NCBI GenBank assembly: GCA_963513935.1
Contig: OY740774.1
Span: 98,587,668 to 98,651,667 of the forward strand
Reading direction: 5' to 3'
DNA from: Aphrophora alni
Lineage: Eukaryota; Arthropoda; Insecta; Hemiptera; Aphrophoridae
Length of the DNA stretch: 64,000 bases
Of the stretch, positions 26,684 to 39,479 are shown piece by piece. Both the position numbers and the translations under genes were made by a program. Every line of letters begins with the position of its first letter. Position 1 is the first letter of the stretch. Below the pieces are notes generated by a model, which was not told where the DNA came from, did not search any database, and saw nothing but the letters and a program-made list of their open reading frames with translations.

Positions 26684-26720
26684 TTAACCGTGTGAGCTAA
26701 CCCACAGTCACAAGGGCAAC
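26560..26720 (+). repeat. Local duplication, unit 1
   Basis: Matches 26970-27100 in the same order: cgcccactcaac, a ggggaa block, ttggaaag-like, ctgaggatcaatagtata, then gtgtgagctaac and cagtcacaagg. A (TA)n tract (26632-26679) has grown inside this unit at the gtata that unit 2 keeps short. Confidence 0.75.
26632..26679. repeat. (TA)n microsatellite
   Basis: About 24 TA units inside the duplicated block. Confidence 0.97.
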
Positions 26721-26969
26721 TTGTCTCTATTTCTGGAGTTCTACAATTATTTGCCATTATTTCCAAACAATTATGATATGACAATTTTATTTCATTTTAA
26801 ACAAAACTTTTGACACAGCCCTGCTCAGTCACAAATCACAACGCAGTCACATTTAATACATATTATATGTATTTGACTTTGTCCAGCTGTTTTAAGTAAG
26901 GATTGTTATATTGGTTGCTATGGTAACACTTTTCACATTGGTCTATGCTAGGCTTAACCTATCGTTGTG

Positions 26970-27100
26970 CACTAAAGAACACCTCCTCGCCCACTTAACC
27001 TGCGGAGATGGGGATGGTCTTATTGGAAAGGTTAGGGTCTGAGGATGAATAGTATAGTATTCCGTGTGATCCAACTGACAGTCATAAGGACACTTTTATT
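26970..27100 (+). repeat. Local duplication, unit 2
   Basis: Counterpart of 26560-26720, reading cgcccacttaacc ... tctgaggatgaatagtatag ... gtgtgatccaactgacagtc. Units are about 400 bases apart. Confidence 0.75.
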
Positions 27101-27499
27101 GGTGTTTTAAATTGGTTTTTGGCAACAATCATTTCGTTTGTTATTACAGCCACTGAATGAAAACAATCATATTTGAATAGTTAGAATTATAATATTGTCG
27201 GAGCAATAAATTAAATTATTTAATTATACTAAAACTTATACAAATATTTAATAAATATAAAAAAAAAATACATAAAAATGAAGCACTACTCCAAAGAAGT
27301 AAAAATAAAGCGGAATAACCGAATGGGAAAATAACATCCATTGCCCTTTGACCATATTTTTCTTCTAAAGCTTCCAAAATAGCCGATATCAAGAGCCTTG
27401 TTTACCTATTTATATATTTAAGTATAGTCTGAGGACATTTTGCTTGTGCCATAAATATTTAAAATCTAAATCATACTTCATTGAAATCAAGTTTTATTA
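27101..27499. other. No gene seen
   Basis: AT-rich spacer. Confidence 0.4.
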
Positions 27500-27680
27500 T
27501 TGACGGCGCGGCGATAAAGTTTCATTTTTGTTAATTATTCCTCAAGAGTAACTTTGTTTTACCTGCGATTCGGCACACTCTGGAATATTTATCTTCACAT
27601 TACACTAAAATTTTAACAAAATCTGTTTAGACGATATTGAGAAATTAATGTTTTATAACAGCTGTATGGAGGATTTTAGG
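27500..27680 (-). repeat. Dispersed repeat family B, copy 4 (minus)
   Basis: Reverse complement of the family order: attattcct at one side, then atcttcacattacactaaaa and attttaacaaaatctgttta. This matches the aaaatgtgaagat / accgattttgttaa landmarks. Confidence 0.65.
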
Positions 27681-30126
27681 TTTTTTTATTGATATTTTTG
27701 TATTTTAGCAAGTAATACCTTTTGTATGACTTTATTAAGCCCAAATGGATATAAGTAAGTTTTGATAAATCTTTATTTTTATTATTTTTTTTAAATATCT
27801 ACAAATTTTGAATTATAACAAAAATAATCTCAGGATGTGGCCAAAATATGTTTAAGTCCAAATATGTTTAAAACGGTTCACACAAAGACAGACAGACAAA
27901 CATCAATCTAAACAATGCGTTGTTCGCTTTAGGATCTCACAACACTTCGAAGAATTACTCCACTTCGGTGTTTTAACCAATTATCCAAATTATCCGACGT
28001 GTATGTGATAAAAATTGCAAAACATTCTCCAACTCAAATTCTTATTTTCAATTAAAAATGTTTCTAAAAGGCCTTCAGCACTACGTCCAGACAATTCAAA
28101 TGATTATGGTAATCAAAGTAGTTAAATATATTATGGTTTTATTACAAGATCAGGACGTTAACGATGTTTAACTATTTTATATTTACACAAATCTGTAATG
28201 TTAACAACTATTCATTATTAAAGAGGATTATAAATAGAACCTATGATATAAACCGTTCAAACATATTACTTTTCATTCACGTTGTGGAAGGTATGTGCAA
28301 GCAAAGAATGCAGGACATTTATTAAAAATTCCAGGATATAACAAATGGGAATATCCTGATAATAAAGGAATACAAAAAATTATTTTCCTTTTGTCTGTTC
28401 TTTATTTGGGATATAAAAGACGAAATTTTATAAAAAGATTGTACTGTGTTAAAAGGTGAAAGTACAGATATAGCAATTGGAAAAATTATTATACAGGTCT
28501 ATACTGAGTTTGTCAAAAGTAAGTTAAAACTTTAATTGAATATAGTTTTTAACATAGAACAAAATAAAGTACATAAATTCCTTAGGAATTAAACGGAATT
28601 TATTAAAAAAACCTAAAATTTAGCTAAATTCTTACTTGTTAGGGTTATTAAATGATGTGTTCGAAATGACGGCCATTCTCTTCCTGGAGATGTAGTAGTC
28701 TTTCCTCTACGCTATCGGCCCCAATTATTAACGTTTTGATATTTATCTCAGCTACATTTTCAAAAATAGCTTCTTTCAGTTCTTACGATATCAGCTCTTA
28801 TGGTTGAAGACACGGTTACTAAATTATAGTCTAGTAACCGTGGGTGTAGCTCTTCCTAGCTTCTCGATGTCTCCAACGTACCTGGTGGTTTCAAACCTAC
28901 AAGCTTTTTATTTGGTACTACACTGCACGGTCCGACCCTTTAAACCGTTGCTATTACGAAACTTTCTTAACCCGGCTGGTAAACTCAGTTCATGTTCATA
29001 AGACTGCATCAATGCTATGCGTGTTTATGAAGGTAAAACCACGAAGAAATAAAAAACCAATCTATTAATTGTAAACTATTACAGTTTACCTCCTAATAGA
29101 CTCTTGTCTTTGAAATTAGTCAACGTTAAGACAACTCGTTACCATGACAAAAAATAACAATGAATGTAACAGCTGATGTTTTAAAACCCCCAATTATATT
29201 TGGATAAAATAAAGAGTTTTTTTCGGAGATTGAAATAATAATAATAAATAATTATTTATCCAATAGATTCATTGTTGTATTATTGATTCATTATTAATCT
29301 TTTGTTAGAATTTTAAATGCGCTTCTAAATTTACATTATTAATAATTTTCTTTTTTAAATTTGAGAACTAGTTAAATAGTTTTATCGCTTATTCTTGTAT
29401 CTCAAAACAGGAGATTCATTCCATTTGAGCAAATTCTTTAGGCCTATTTAAAAAAAAAATTTACAAATGTTCCAGAATTGTTTGTTCTTGTTGTAAATAG
29501 AAGTTACGTATAGTTGAGAGAATAAATGACCATATCATTCAAGTAATTAAATGTGAAATATTTTGTAGGGCTTTTAAAAGACTTATTTTTGTAAATGAAG
29601 TTTTCCCATAGACGACATTTAGATAAATTGCTTCCCCTCACCCGGAACTGTAGATTACACAAATTTCCACAATATATTTCGGCCCATTTTCATGATAAAT
29701 TAACAAACTTAGATAGGACAACGCACCATTAGGATTTCTAATAGGCCTACTATAAAGATTAAAAAAAAACAACTTTAAATGGAGAAATTCTTCATTTTGT
29801 TTTGAAAAATCGTCGTCCAATATGTGAGAAACTTCAAATTTGTTTGTTTTTTGATGGATCATGTATAATGGGTATATATATATATATATAAAAAAAAACC
29901 CTTTAGAATCTACTGCCTATGGAGGATTGGAAATGTGTAAGTACTGGCTCTCCCACTCGATTTTTAGCGAGTGTTTTAAAATTTGTGGTAAAAATATAAT
30001 TTTCTATAAGGCATACAGACATTTTGAATATGTAAAGATCTCTACCACCCAACAGCTGATCGTATTATAAATAATTATGTGATAAAGTTCACACATTACC
30101 GGATTCAAATTATTATTAATTTCAGG
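27681..30126. other. No gene seen (2.4 kb)
   Basis: AT-rich with a cagacagacagacaaac block near 27888. Short frames at 28804-29001, 29638-29862 and 29861-30070 have no recognised domain or splice partner. A short (TA)n lies at 29873-29890. Confidence 0.45.
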
Positions 30127-30165
30127 CCTGATGAAGACCAATGCAACTCTTTTGAGGTAGAACCT
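30127..30165 (+). other. PLE-tail hairpin motif, degenerate
   Basis: cctgatgaagaccaatg ... gaggtagaacctgc. CTGATGA-A-GACC can pair with GGT, but the GAAAC end is mutated to AGAAC. Confidence 0.4.
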
Positions 30166-31289
30166 GCAAATAAAATAAACTTAAACACATTAAAATTCCT
30201 TATCTGTATTTTATTCCAAAGGAAACTATATTTTTACCCCAAATGGAAAATAAATTGAAATTAAAATAGAGAAATAATGAATTTCCAATCTTTTATAGGC
30301 GTACATTCTAAACGTTTGGGGTTTACCCAAAAATAGAAAAATCTAAAAATTACAAGTTTCTTCCAAAATATTTGTAAAGCAAAGTGTTGCTAAGTATATA
30401 AAAATTAGCATTGGAAAAATAAATATTTTATAAAATTGGGTGTCATATTTCAAATCTCATGTTAAAATTGTCAATCGTGTGCTAAAATCACATACTTAGG
30501 GTCTGTTTCCATATAAGGAAAGTTATTTTTATAAAGTCAAAGTGTTTTAAGCGGAAGTTTAAATTTACAAATAGACAGACATGCGCGTCTAATCATAAGG
30601 GTCTTTGATTTTACCTCGGACCATAATAAAGAGAAATCAATGAAAATAAATCTATCTTTTATATTGATTTGTTTTTGAATTATTGTTGGCTATTGAATTG
30701 TTTGTCTCACATATCACTAAAACTGTTTTTTAAACTTATACGCTACGTATTTCTCATTTTGTAGTTAAATTGAGTTATTTTCGTCGAACAAAAAACTATA
30801 ATAAACAATTTCTCACTGAAATTTATTTTAAATCAATTTTTTTTTCAGATTTGTTAGGCATGCCGTGTTAGAGAGAGTGGGGATAATATCTGATACTTTA
30901 AATTTGGTTTAGCAACAACATATACATTTTTTCATCAAATAAACTTATATATTCGTAATCAGAGTAAATTCTAGTTTTATTTGATACTCCACACATATAT
31001 TTTCGTAACTCGATAGTTTTTAGCCCCTTAACTATTCAAAGGTAATTTTTTATTACCGTTATATGTTTCCAACATGAGAGACAATACAAAGAATATAAAT
31101 GGAAAGTTTTAAATACTGTTATATAGGATTTATCGTCTTGTCTGTGTAGACGGGTTGCGACTTATAGACAGACGGGCAGATACGCTCGTAAAATTATAAG
31201 GGCCCGTGGTTTTCTACCTATGGACTCTAAAAAAGTAAGGAAGATTCAACATTTAAAGTTTTTCAAATATTTAATAGAGCTAACAAAGA
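30166..31289. other. No gene; two related dispersed-repeat blocks
   Basis: 30560-30630 (agacagacatgcgcgtctaa, then cataagggt) and 31150-31230 (agacagacgggcagatacgc, then tataagggcccgtgg) are diverged direct copies of the same block. Confidence 0.5.
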
Positions 31290-31314
31290 AATTACCTTTA
31301 ATGGTTTCCGCCAG

Positions 31315-31503
31315 GTGACTACCTGCAACCTGGAACCACTACATATATGCAGAAAGGGGAAATATATGGACGCGATTGAAGAATTTGAGATCTATAAATC
31401 ATTTAAGCATGACTCACACAACTTACTGAACGACCAACTAAACTTCTCTTCCAACACAATATACGATACGTCAATTAAAGTCCAAGATAATAATCTTAAA
31501 TAA
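31315..31503 (+). pseudogene. C-terminal part of PLE GIY-YIG endonuclease
   Basis: A 62-codon frame with no real start: it enters from within the left inverted end, and the first codon is GTG. The recognisable pattern is LHICRKGKYMDAIEEFEIYK followed by LLNDQLNF. A KGK-(Y)MD-xxEExEIYK helix and an LLNxQL motif close the GIY-YIG endonuclease domain of Penelope-like retroelements, which nicks target DNA during insertion. The catalytic GIY/YIG strands and the R...E residues lie upstream in a full element and are missing here, so this fragment is inactive. It sits between two inverted repeat arms and upstream of the tail hairpin motif, the order expected of a PLE 3' end. It keeps an open frame, so the insertion may be relatively young. 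Confidence 0.8.
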
Positions 31504-31685
31504 ACATGCAGTAAATACGAGACGTTAGTTGTCCTAGGCCATCGATATGATGCGCATCCCAAGTGTCGCGTTACGATAAGCGATGTATAAATTAATTTAA
31601 AAAAATATATATGTAAATATCTGTGTATTTTTATGTTTTATTTTAATGTGTTAACGATGTCAACTAAGTGAAAAGAAAAAGAACT

Positions 31686-31716
31686 CTGAAGATGGAGCAG
31701 ATGCTTTGAAACGCGT
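31686..31716 (+). other. PLE-tail hairpin motif (hammerhead-like)
   Basis: ctgaaga, one extra t, stem ggagc / gctttt-side with loop agat, then gaaacgcgtt. The stem can form with two G-U pairs. It lies between the endonuclease remnant and the right inverted end. Confidence 0.7.
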
Positions 31717-31864
31717 TAGTGTTTTAAAAAAGAAGTCACCTGGCGGAAACCATTAAAGGTAATTTAATTGTTAGTTAAAACAATACTGACTTGGATACTA
31801 GCAACATGATTCTTAAATTTAATATAGGTTTAGAGATCAAAATGCCCATCTTAAGTAGCTCTCT

Positions 31865-32170
31865 CTCTCTATATACAAATAATGGTAAATATCTGAAGAA
31901 ATATCCCAATAGCAAGAACATACCATCATTTTCCAAATGGCTTTAAAAGAACAGAAAAGAATCCCTGTTCTTTAACAGACAACTTGTTAGAGTGCTAAGC
32001 CAGGCTATAAATAACTGGAATGTGTCTTAAGGGAACTATAATGGTTGGAGCTTAGAATGTAATGATGATGGTAATCCACTCATGTTTGGGATCATCAACA
32101 GTGTTTGTTATTTTTTAAAATCGATAAATAAAAGGAACGACAGATTTCACAGTAATATTATTTTACAACA
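31865..32170 (+). pseudogene. Possible decayed coding segment, unknown
   Basis: One frame with three stops stays protein-like over about 100 codons: NGKYLKKYPNSKNIPSFSKW, then RKESLFFNRQLVRVLSQAIN and, after a stop, GNYNGWSLECNDDGNPLMFG. The balanced composition with Trp, Gly and Asp is unusual for AT-rich non-coding DNA. I do not recognise a family, and chance cannot be excluded without a search. Confidence 0.25.
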
Positions 32171-32751
32171 AGACACTTAAAAGATCATGTTGATATATTT
32201 TAGCTCAATCTTTATACTCTCTTACTCTGTGTATACAAAATGTATCACGAGGGGCTAAAAATCTATGTTGAAATCTACTGGGGGATTTATTCATTTTGGA
32301 GCCACCTGTTCTCAGAAATTTGTTTTAAGGAAAATAATTTATGGCTGTAAAATAGGGAAATTTTAAAGATAATTATTGAGTATTATGGCTAGTATTAAGA
32401 TATCAGAAACTATAAGTGATACAAAATAAATTTTAAATGGGGATCTTCCTTACTATTTTTTTATACAATTTAAAATATTTTATACATATTTGAAAAGTCA
32501 CCACCATTTTCCAATATGGCTGACAAATTCATTGTTTTAAATAGCAATATTAATCAGCTTATATTCTGTGGGAAATTTTATTTTTATTCTACATTTAAGA
32601 GATAATGCTAAGTAAAAGCAATCGCTAAAATTTATTAAATAATGGATTCCCAATTTTTATAAGACATAGATTCTGAACAGTCAGGTTTATCTAAAATACC
32701 CACGAACAGAATAGTCTTAAAACAAAAAGTTATTATTAAATAATTAAGTTG
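32171..32751. other. No gene seen
   Basis: AT-rich; an atatggctgac block near 32515 resembles the atggcgg-type dispersed repeats. Confidence 0.4.
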
Positions 32752-33435
<684 letters not shown>

Positions 33436-33503
33436 ATACACTAATATATCAAGTGAAATATACGGTCCAGGTCGTATATTTTTCACTTGATATATTAGTG
33501 TAT
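33436..33503. repeat. Short hairpin with about 29-bp arms
   Basis: 33436-33464 and 33473-33503 pair fully except for a 2-base bulge, around an 8-nt loop (gtccaggt). Size and shape recall a microRNA precursor or a small MITE, and nothing else supports expression. Confidence 0.8.
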
Positions 33504-35670
33504 ATGATCTTACTTTAAACATCTTACTATAAATAATGTGTAACATAAATAAACTCAACAGAATAAATACACAAGCTGCACGTATATTCAAATGAGACAC
33601 GTATAAATGTAATGTATGAAAAAAGAAAAGGTCTAGGATGAAGTGTGGTTTGCTCTTAGCATATTCGACCTTTTCATTTTGACATGAAACCTCTCGTCTG
33701 AATAAAGCGCATCTGTTTTCCGAGTGATTACAATTTGTTTCTCATTATTTCTTAGTCGTATGCAAGAATTAAGTTAAAGGAAACCTAATGAATATAATGT
33801 AGAGTAGAGTGTTGCTCTTCTATTTCTGTGCTTCAGAATATTGTGTTCTTGTTTTTATAAGATTGATTATGAAGGGATTCTTGAATTCACATAATTATGT
33901 TTGTTCTAGCCTATAGATATTATTTTGTATAAAATCTTTTCCAACCGTGATAGCAATTTTTATAAATAGATTAAACTTTCATTCGCATACGTTTATGAAA
34001 AATAAAATTTAAAAAACAATAATAAATTAAAAAATAAAAACGAGTCAACAATGTTACACAAACATTCTCATATACCCACCTTCAGATTTAAAAATAAAAT
34101 TCCTTGTAATTAATCTATCTGAAAAAATATGTAAGCCTATTCTATGTGAAAAAAATATTTTGATTAGCCCAATATTTTTTACATTTCAAAAAATTTAAAG
34201 ACATAATTTAAATGATATTATGCAATAAACAAGATAATATTGAAATCTGTTTTTTTTTTTTTTTATCAATTTTTGTTCTATTATCACTTATACTTGAGCT
34301 GTAATTTTTGTTATACTTGCTATTTCATAAACACATAGAATAATTAATCATTACATAATTTACCAACATTCTAAAAAATATATTTTGAAAAACTATGTCT
34401 TTTTAACAGCTCCAAAGCAATTTGTTTTTATCTCCCCCCGATAATTTTTGAACTGTCATTTTTCGAGAGATTGTACCAATACCTTTCATTGTGGTCCTTA
34501 GCAAAATGGGATCAATATTGTTATATCTGATTTTGGGAGAACTTTAATTTTGATTATTTTTTACCATAAATATTCCAAATTTTGAGTAATCAATACCAAA
34601 TTTTATAGAAACTTGTCAATACAGATGAAATACTGTCAACAAACAGAAAAAGAACATTCTAAAAATAATTTTCTTTTGTATATGAATCATAAAAACGAGT
34701 CATATCTGAAAACTAAAAAAATGGTTTATTTTAAAATTTAGGAAAATGTGGAAAATAAATATTGCCAGAAGAAAAACCCAAGCACTGTTATAATTCAACA
34801 ATTCAGTTTACTACCGGCTTAGACTTATAATAGTCATTTACAAGTTGCAAAATGTTTTATACTTTTATGTATAGGTCGAAACAATTGTGGTATTAAACTC
34901 ATGTGATGTTAGTTTTTCTTCGTAAAAAAATATTTTACCATAAATATACCAAACGAGTCCAGACGCCGAGAAAAATTAGAGTGGTAACTTTGTAAAAAAA
35001 AATAAAATAAAAAAAACAAAATAAATAAAAAAAAAAAAACACAAGAGCTTAAATAGAGTTTAGGAATTATTTAACTATTCCTCATAGTTTCATGCATTTT
35101 TTAATTAAGACGTGTAACGAATGCTGCAAATACGTTTAATATTCAAAACATTTTCCTCATTAAAACAAGATTTTATAAATAGTTTCTATTTAAAATGTTA
35201 AATATTTAAAGTGTAATTTACATAAATAATTTCAAAGTAATGTTTTTAAATTACTGTTGTTTGTTTTCTTTGGCCTTAATGAGGATTGGGAACTATTAGT
35301 GTTCACAATAGAATACGTTTGTTAGGTTGGTATTTTACTTCTCCTACAAATTGTTCACTTTATTAAATTTCCCAACGTGTTAATGTTACTGAGAGGTCAA
35401 ATATATTATTAAATCACAAGTTTTCAATATCGTTTACTTGAACGAATACATTCTAAACGAGCTTAGTATAATGACATTGTTATATTTAAGAGTCTGTTAT
35501 CATATTTAAACGATAAATATCAAATTAAATCCATTTACATCAGATGCGGATAAATATAGCCTAATTATTATCTCGCATTTCATTTTCCCGGAGATTGTTG
35601 GGCTTTGGGATAGAAAGCATTGCTCTAATTAGATTAAATAAAGGGAGAGAAGTTAATTGTTTATTTTTTT
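33504..35670. other. No gene seen (2.2 kb)
   Basis: Very AT-rich with an A-rich low-complexity patch at 34990-35041. 34430-34520 has dispersed-repeat style text (cagtc/gtcatttttcgagagatt). Confidence 0.5.
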
Positions 35671-35882
35671 AGGTTATGAAAGGTTTTGACACCGCTGATA
35701 ATGACGTTTTCCTTCGTATAATTGGGAAGCAAAGTTCGAAGAGTTTATTAACTATCTCACTTAAAGAACCCAGCGTGTTGGAGTTAGCACTGCTTCTGAT
35801 AACTGGAGTGTAATTAGCCTAAATATGGGGTCCCACAGGGTGTAGTTTTGGGACTGATTTTGTTTCTTATATTAACTGTGTA
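35671..35882 (+). pseudogene. LINE reverse transcriptase fragment (motifs A and B)
   Basis: The frame from 35676 reads MKGFDTADNDVFLRIIGKQ, matching the KAFDTVDHxxLL motif around the first catalytic aspartate of non-LTR reverse transcriptases. A frame change follows, and the next frame gives INYLT, a stop, RTQRVGVSTASDNWSVISLN, as in the FKSYLSNRxQRVxV and SxW segments. A second frame change then gives GVPQGVVLGLILFLILTV, the GVPQGSVLGPLLF motif. Spacing between motifs is as in an intact RT, so this is a collinear but frame-broken relic. The YADD motif should follow within about 30 residues and is absent. The clade (Jockey, CR1 or similar) cannot be fixed from this piece. Confidence 0.85.
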
Positions 35883-36539
35883 ATAATATTTTAATAGGAA
35901 ATTCAATTTTTATTTCATTTTTTTGAGAACGTTTATACATTTTTTTTTTGTATTCCAAAAATACCTCGTTTGATAGTACGTTATAAAAAATACCTATTAT
36001 TAAGATAATGGTTTTCAAGAATTTTTTTTTTTTTTAAGTACGGGAACAGAAATTGTTTAAATTTGTCACTGTGGATATCTGTTACAATATTTTGAAAAAA
36101 AAATGTAAGTGGAATATATTTTGAAGAAAATATATAAAAATAGTAATGCTATAAATGCTACAAAAATAGTAAGTTACAGGAATGTTGTAAGGATCATTTG
36201 GATGATGCTCTATATGATTGGGGTGGATACTATATATATCCAAGTTTGAAAAGTAAGTTGAATAATATTATAACAATATTTATTTTCTGTGAAAAATTAC
36301 GAAGGTGATTGCAAAATTGTGTTTCTCACTTGTTTTACTACACCAGAAAAAATTGGTAAGAACTCTCAGAATTTTCAAAAATGATTGCAGAGGCCAGAAG
36401 TAAAAACAACAAAAAATGCCATGAAATCTAACTTAAAACCTATTACAACTTTCATAAAGCTTGCTGTAAAGAAATTTAAAACAAAATTAAAGAATATGCT
36501 TTCTGTTTGTTATTATACAATATATATAATATATTAATA

Positions 36540-36545
<6 letters not shown>
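35883..36545. other. No gene seen
   Basis: AT-rich. The LINE relic does not continue recognisably here. Confidence 0.45.

Positions 36546-36583
<38 letters not shown>
36546..36583. repeat. (TA)n microsatellite
   Basis: About 19 TA units at the edge of repeat copy B, mirroring 1264-1316. Confidence 0.95.
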
Positions 36584-36584
<1 letters not shown>

Positions 36585-36835
36585 CTATATAATTTACAAA
36601 AAACTATATAATATAAAAGAAATTGAATTTATATTTGATACAACTTCCAATGAGCTTTCTGGTTAATAAAAATATGAAGGATGTAATTCCCAAACCACAT
36701 TTAAAACACTAACACAATTACTTTCGAAAGTTTAATAAAGAGAGTATCTGTTTATATCCCTCTGAGGATGGTAGTTATGTTACCGAAACGTACATAAGGG
36801 TTTTTTTAAACTTTCTGACGTTAATCGTCTACGAT
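36584..36835 (+). repeat. PLE-like tail repeat, copy B
   Basis: Aligns with the reverse strand of 1020-1262. Contains the best stem of this subtype at 36772-36792: ctgagga, t, ggtag / ttacc, gaaacgtac. Confidence 0.8.
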
Positions 36836-38639
36836 TTTGTGGAATTTTAACAAGGAAGTTTAGCATAACTATAATTATAGTAAAAAACTATAAACGGGAA
36901 AGTTTTTAAAAACCAACGAAAAGGCCTTTTTTTGATTTTATTACATAAATATATTCTCAATGAAGAATGTAATGCCTGAAACGTTTTATCATATTGTACT
37001 ATTATAATGTTTATTCTTAAATAGCAGTTTACGCAACAACTCTTGCTTTAAAAAAATATCGTTTATAATCTCTCTTGGAGAGAATAATTTGCAATAGTTA
37101 ATATTTCTATATTTACGGCGTAAAATGTTTTTACATTTTATGACGATATTTAGGGGGAAAGTATTTTTTAAATTCTTTTGGTATATTTTGCCACACCTAT
37201 TATTCACATACAATAGTCTTAATATTAATTATTATATTACTCGTACAAACATTAGAACCCTGTTTAGTTCTAATTGTCTTTTAAAACTCTTGGCAACTAG
37301 ACTATATTATTTCCTGTACAACCCCTGCAAATTGATTATTCACCTATAACAAAAGGTAAATGGCAACCATACAGATATGTTCTTTTGTTTATCCTCACAT
37401 TTGGATAGTTTAAAGGTCAGAACTGAATTATCCGACCTTTCTATTTGACATTTCATTTGACAATGAGATCATAGCCCTTGAGTATTAACGGGCTAACATA
37501 CCGAAGTCCTGGATTATTGTTGAACACTCAATAGTTTACAACTTATTGCCAACATACTAGATTGGAATATAAGTATTATTTATCCTAATGTATATAATAG
37601 ACTACAAAAACAAAAATAATATTTTCTCAAAAAAGTCTAAGTAATTTTTATGCAAAATTATAAATGTTCCCTTCATATTTTGAAAGACAGTTTTATGTAT
37701 TCAAACAAAGTCTAAACTCAGCTGTGTGTTTACTTGTACCATAAACTTAACCGGAACCCAAATTATTTCCAATTGAATTAGAGATTTTAACGATGGAAGA
37801 GGTCGAAATTCATTGTCGTATTTGTCAATGATTTCTAATCTGTAGTTTACTTAATATGTTAAAACATGTTGTAAAATGCCCACATTCAAGAGATACAAAC
37901 GACAGACAGACAACTTTAGGAACAAAAGATTCTTTTTCAGCTAAAGAGAGATGAAAACAGATAATATGTCAAATCAAACGCGACATTAATTTTTCAATAC
38001 ATCAAATTGTATGATTGTATACTATTACTATTACATTGACTGTATTTGTTGGAAAGTAATAGAGGGGAATATAATATATTCTATAGAAAATAGTAGTACC
38101 TCTTTTCACTTTATAATGAAAATTTGTTACTGGTAAAATATACGTTCTCCGAATATTAAAAGAGTGTTTTTGGAATGATCTCCTCTCTATTGTTCCGACG
38201 ACTCCCCATTGCTCTACAGCCCAAACGCGTATCTTTCGATAATTAAAATTTAGAGGTAGATAGATGCAGTGATAAAAAAACCCACAAAATTGCTATTTTA
38301 TCGGCTTTACCAATAGATTAAATTTCGGTCAAGTTTAGCATCTAAAGAACCATTATTGGTCACCATCTCTCCTAAAATGCAGAATTAAAATTATCTTTGG
38401 TCTATTATTATAGAAGTAATAATTTCTCAAAATGATACAAATTATACATCAAATGATTAATGACTTAGAATCGAATGTAAAAAAATATTGCGGTTAAGAA
38501 AAAAATTGCAAAAAAAAATTAATGAAACTGGACCACCGTATTTGAAATATCGATTTTAAACGAATTACACTGAGAGCGCGGGTTAGGAGAAAGTTTGTGC
38601 AATGTTTTTACACCGTCAATTATCACTAATAAAAAAGAA
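36836..38639. other. No gene seen (1.8 kb)
   Basis: Two overlapping 74-codon frames (36989-37213 minus, 37125-37349 plus) are AT-rich and featureless. A cgacagacagacaac block lies at about 37900. Confidence 0.45.
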
Positions 38640-38960
38640 ATAAAAATATAATAACTGTAGAAAGTTATCTTAGAAATTTCGTAATATCGCCTTCGTATAT
38701 TAAAATATGCAATCAATATGCGCGTGAGTTATTATTTCAGTATTTTTCATGATTGAAGGAGAAACATGATTTAATAAAATTCATTGTTAAATTAATAAAT
38801 TATTACGGAGGAGCAAGGGATATTAACATTAATTTAACAAACTAGTCCACTGTTCTGGGAAACTTGGAGAGTAATAATTAAGTGTTTATAATTAAACTTT
38901 ATTAGAGGTTCATATTTTAATAAATATGGTTTTTACTAGTACATGTCGGTAAATAAAGGG
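38640..38960 (+). repeat. Local duplication, first copy
   Basis: Co-linear with 39480-39770: ccttcgtatattaaaatatg, gagttattatttcag, attacggaggagcaagggat, taatttaacaaact, a gttctgggaaacttggagag block, and ctttattagaggttcatatt. Confidence 0.8.
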
Positions 38961-39479
38961 TTTGTTGGACTTTATATACATTGACATAATAAGGTCCATT
39001 CGCTCCATCCCGTCTTTATGCAAACAGTATGATCGAAAATTATATACATAAAAAAATAAAGGGAAAAATTCCTATATAAGTTTCTATTTCATTTTTACCT
39101 GTCATTATCTGTATATCAAAGAATTTTATTTGTCTCTAAAGACGATGGCAATGGATAAGATATTCAATCTATATTTGGTAAAAAATCGTTAAAACAATAA
39201 TCAAAATATACTTTATTTTGTATTTTTTCAAAATGGGAGACATTTAAAATGTTTAATTTTGAATATTTTAAAATCCATTAACGTTACATAATGGAGACGA
39301 ACTATTTCCTTTTTTTATCGATAAACTGCATGATATTTTATTTTTTAATGCAAGTTAAAGAATGACTGAATTATTGATAAGAAGGATAAACAAATCTTGG
39401 TAATTGACTAAAACACCCAGAAGATTACGATTATTTTAACGCATTATAATCCAATATTTTGGAACTTTTATTATCACTA
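38961..39479. other. No gene; one atggg-type repeat block
   Basis: 39195-39290 matches about 390-480 (ttttcaaaatggg followed by tttaaaatg). Confidence 0.45.

Larger units (their letters stand above)
31290..31764 (+). mobile_element. Truncated Penelope-like element with 31-bp inverted ends
   Basis: Perfect inverted repeats at 31290-31320 and 31734-31764 bracket, in order, the C-terminal end of a GIY-YIG endonuclease (31315-31503), an AT-rich 3' region and a well-preserved tail hairpin motif (31686-31716). PLEs are known for severe 5' truncation and for copies flanked by inverted pieces of their own terminal repeat; this fits. The reverse transcriptase is absent. Confidence 0.8.

Noticed and set aside
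31686..31716. Calling the tail motifs functional hammerhead ribozymes
   Set aside because: Every copy has one extra base between CTGANGA and the stem, and stem I partners directly flanking the motif are not convincing; reported as hammerhead-like only.
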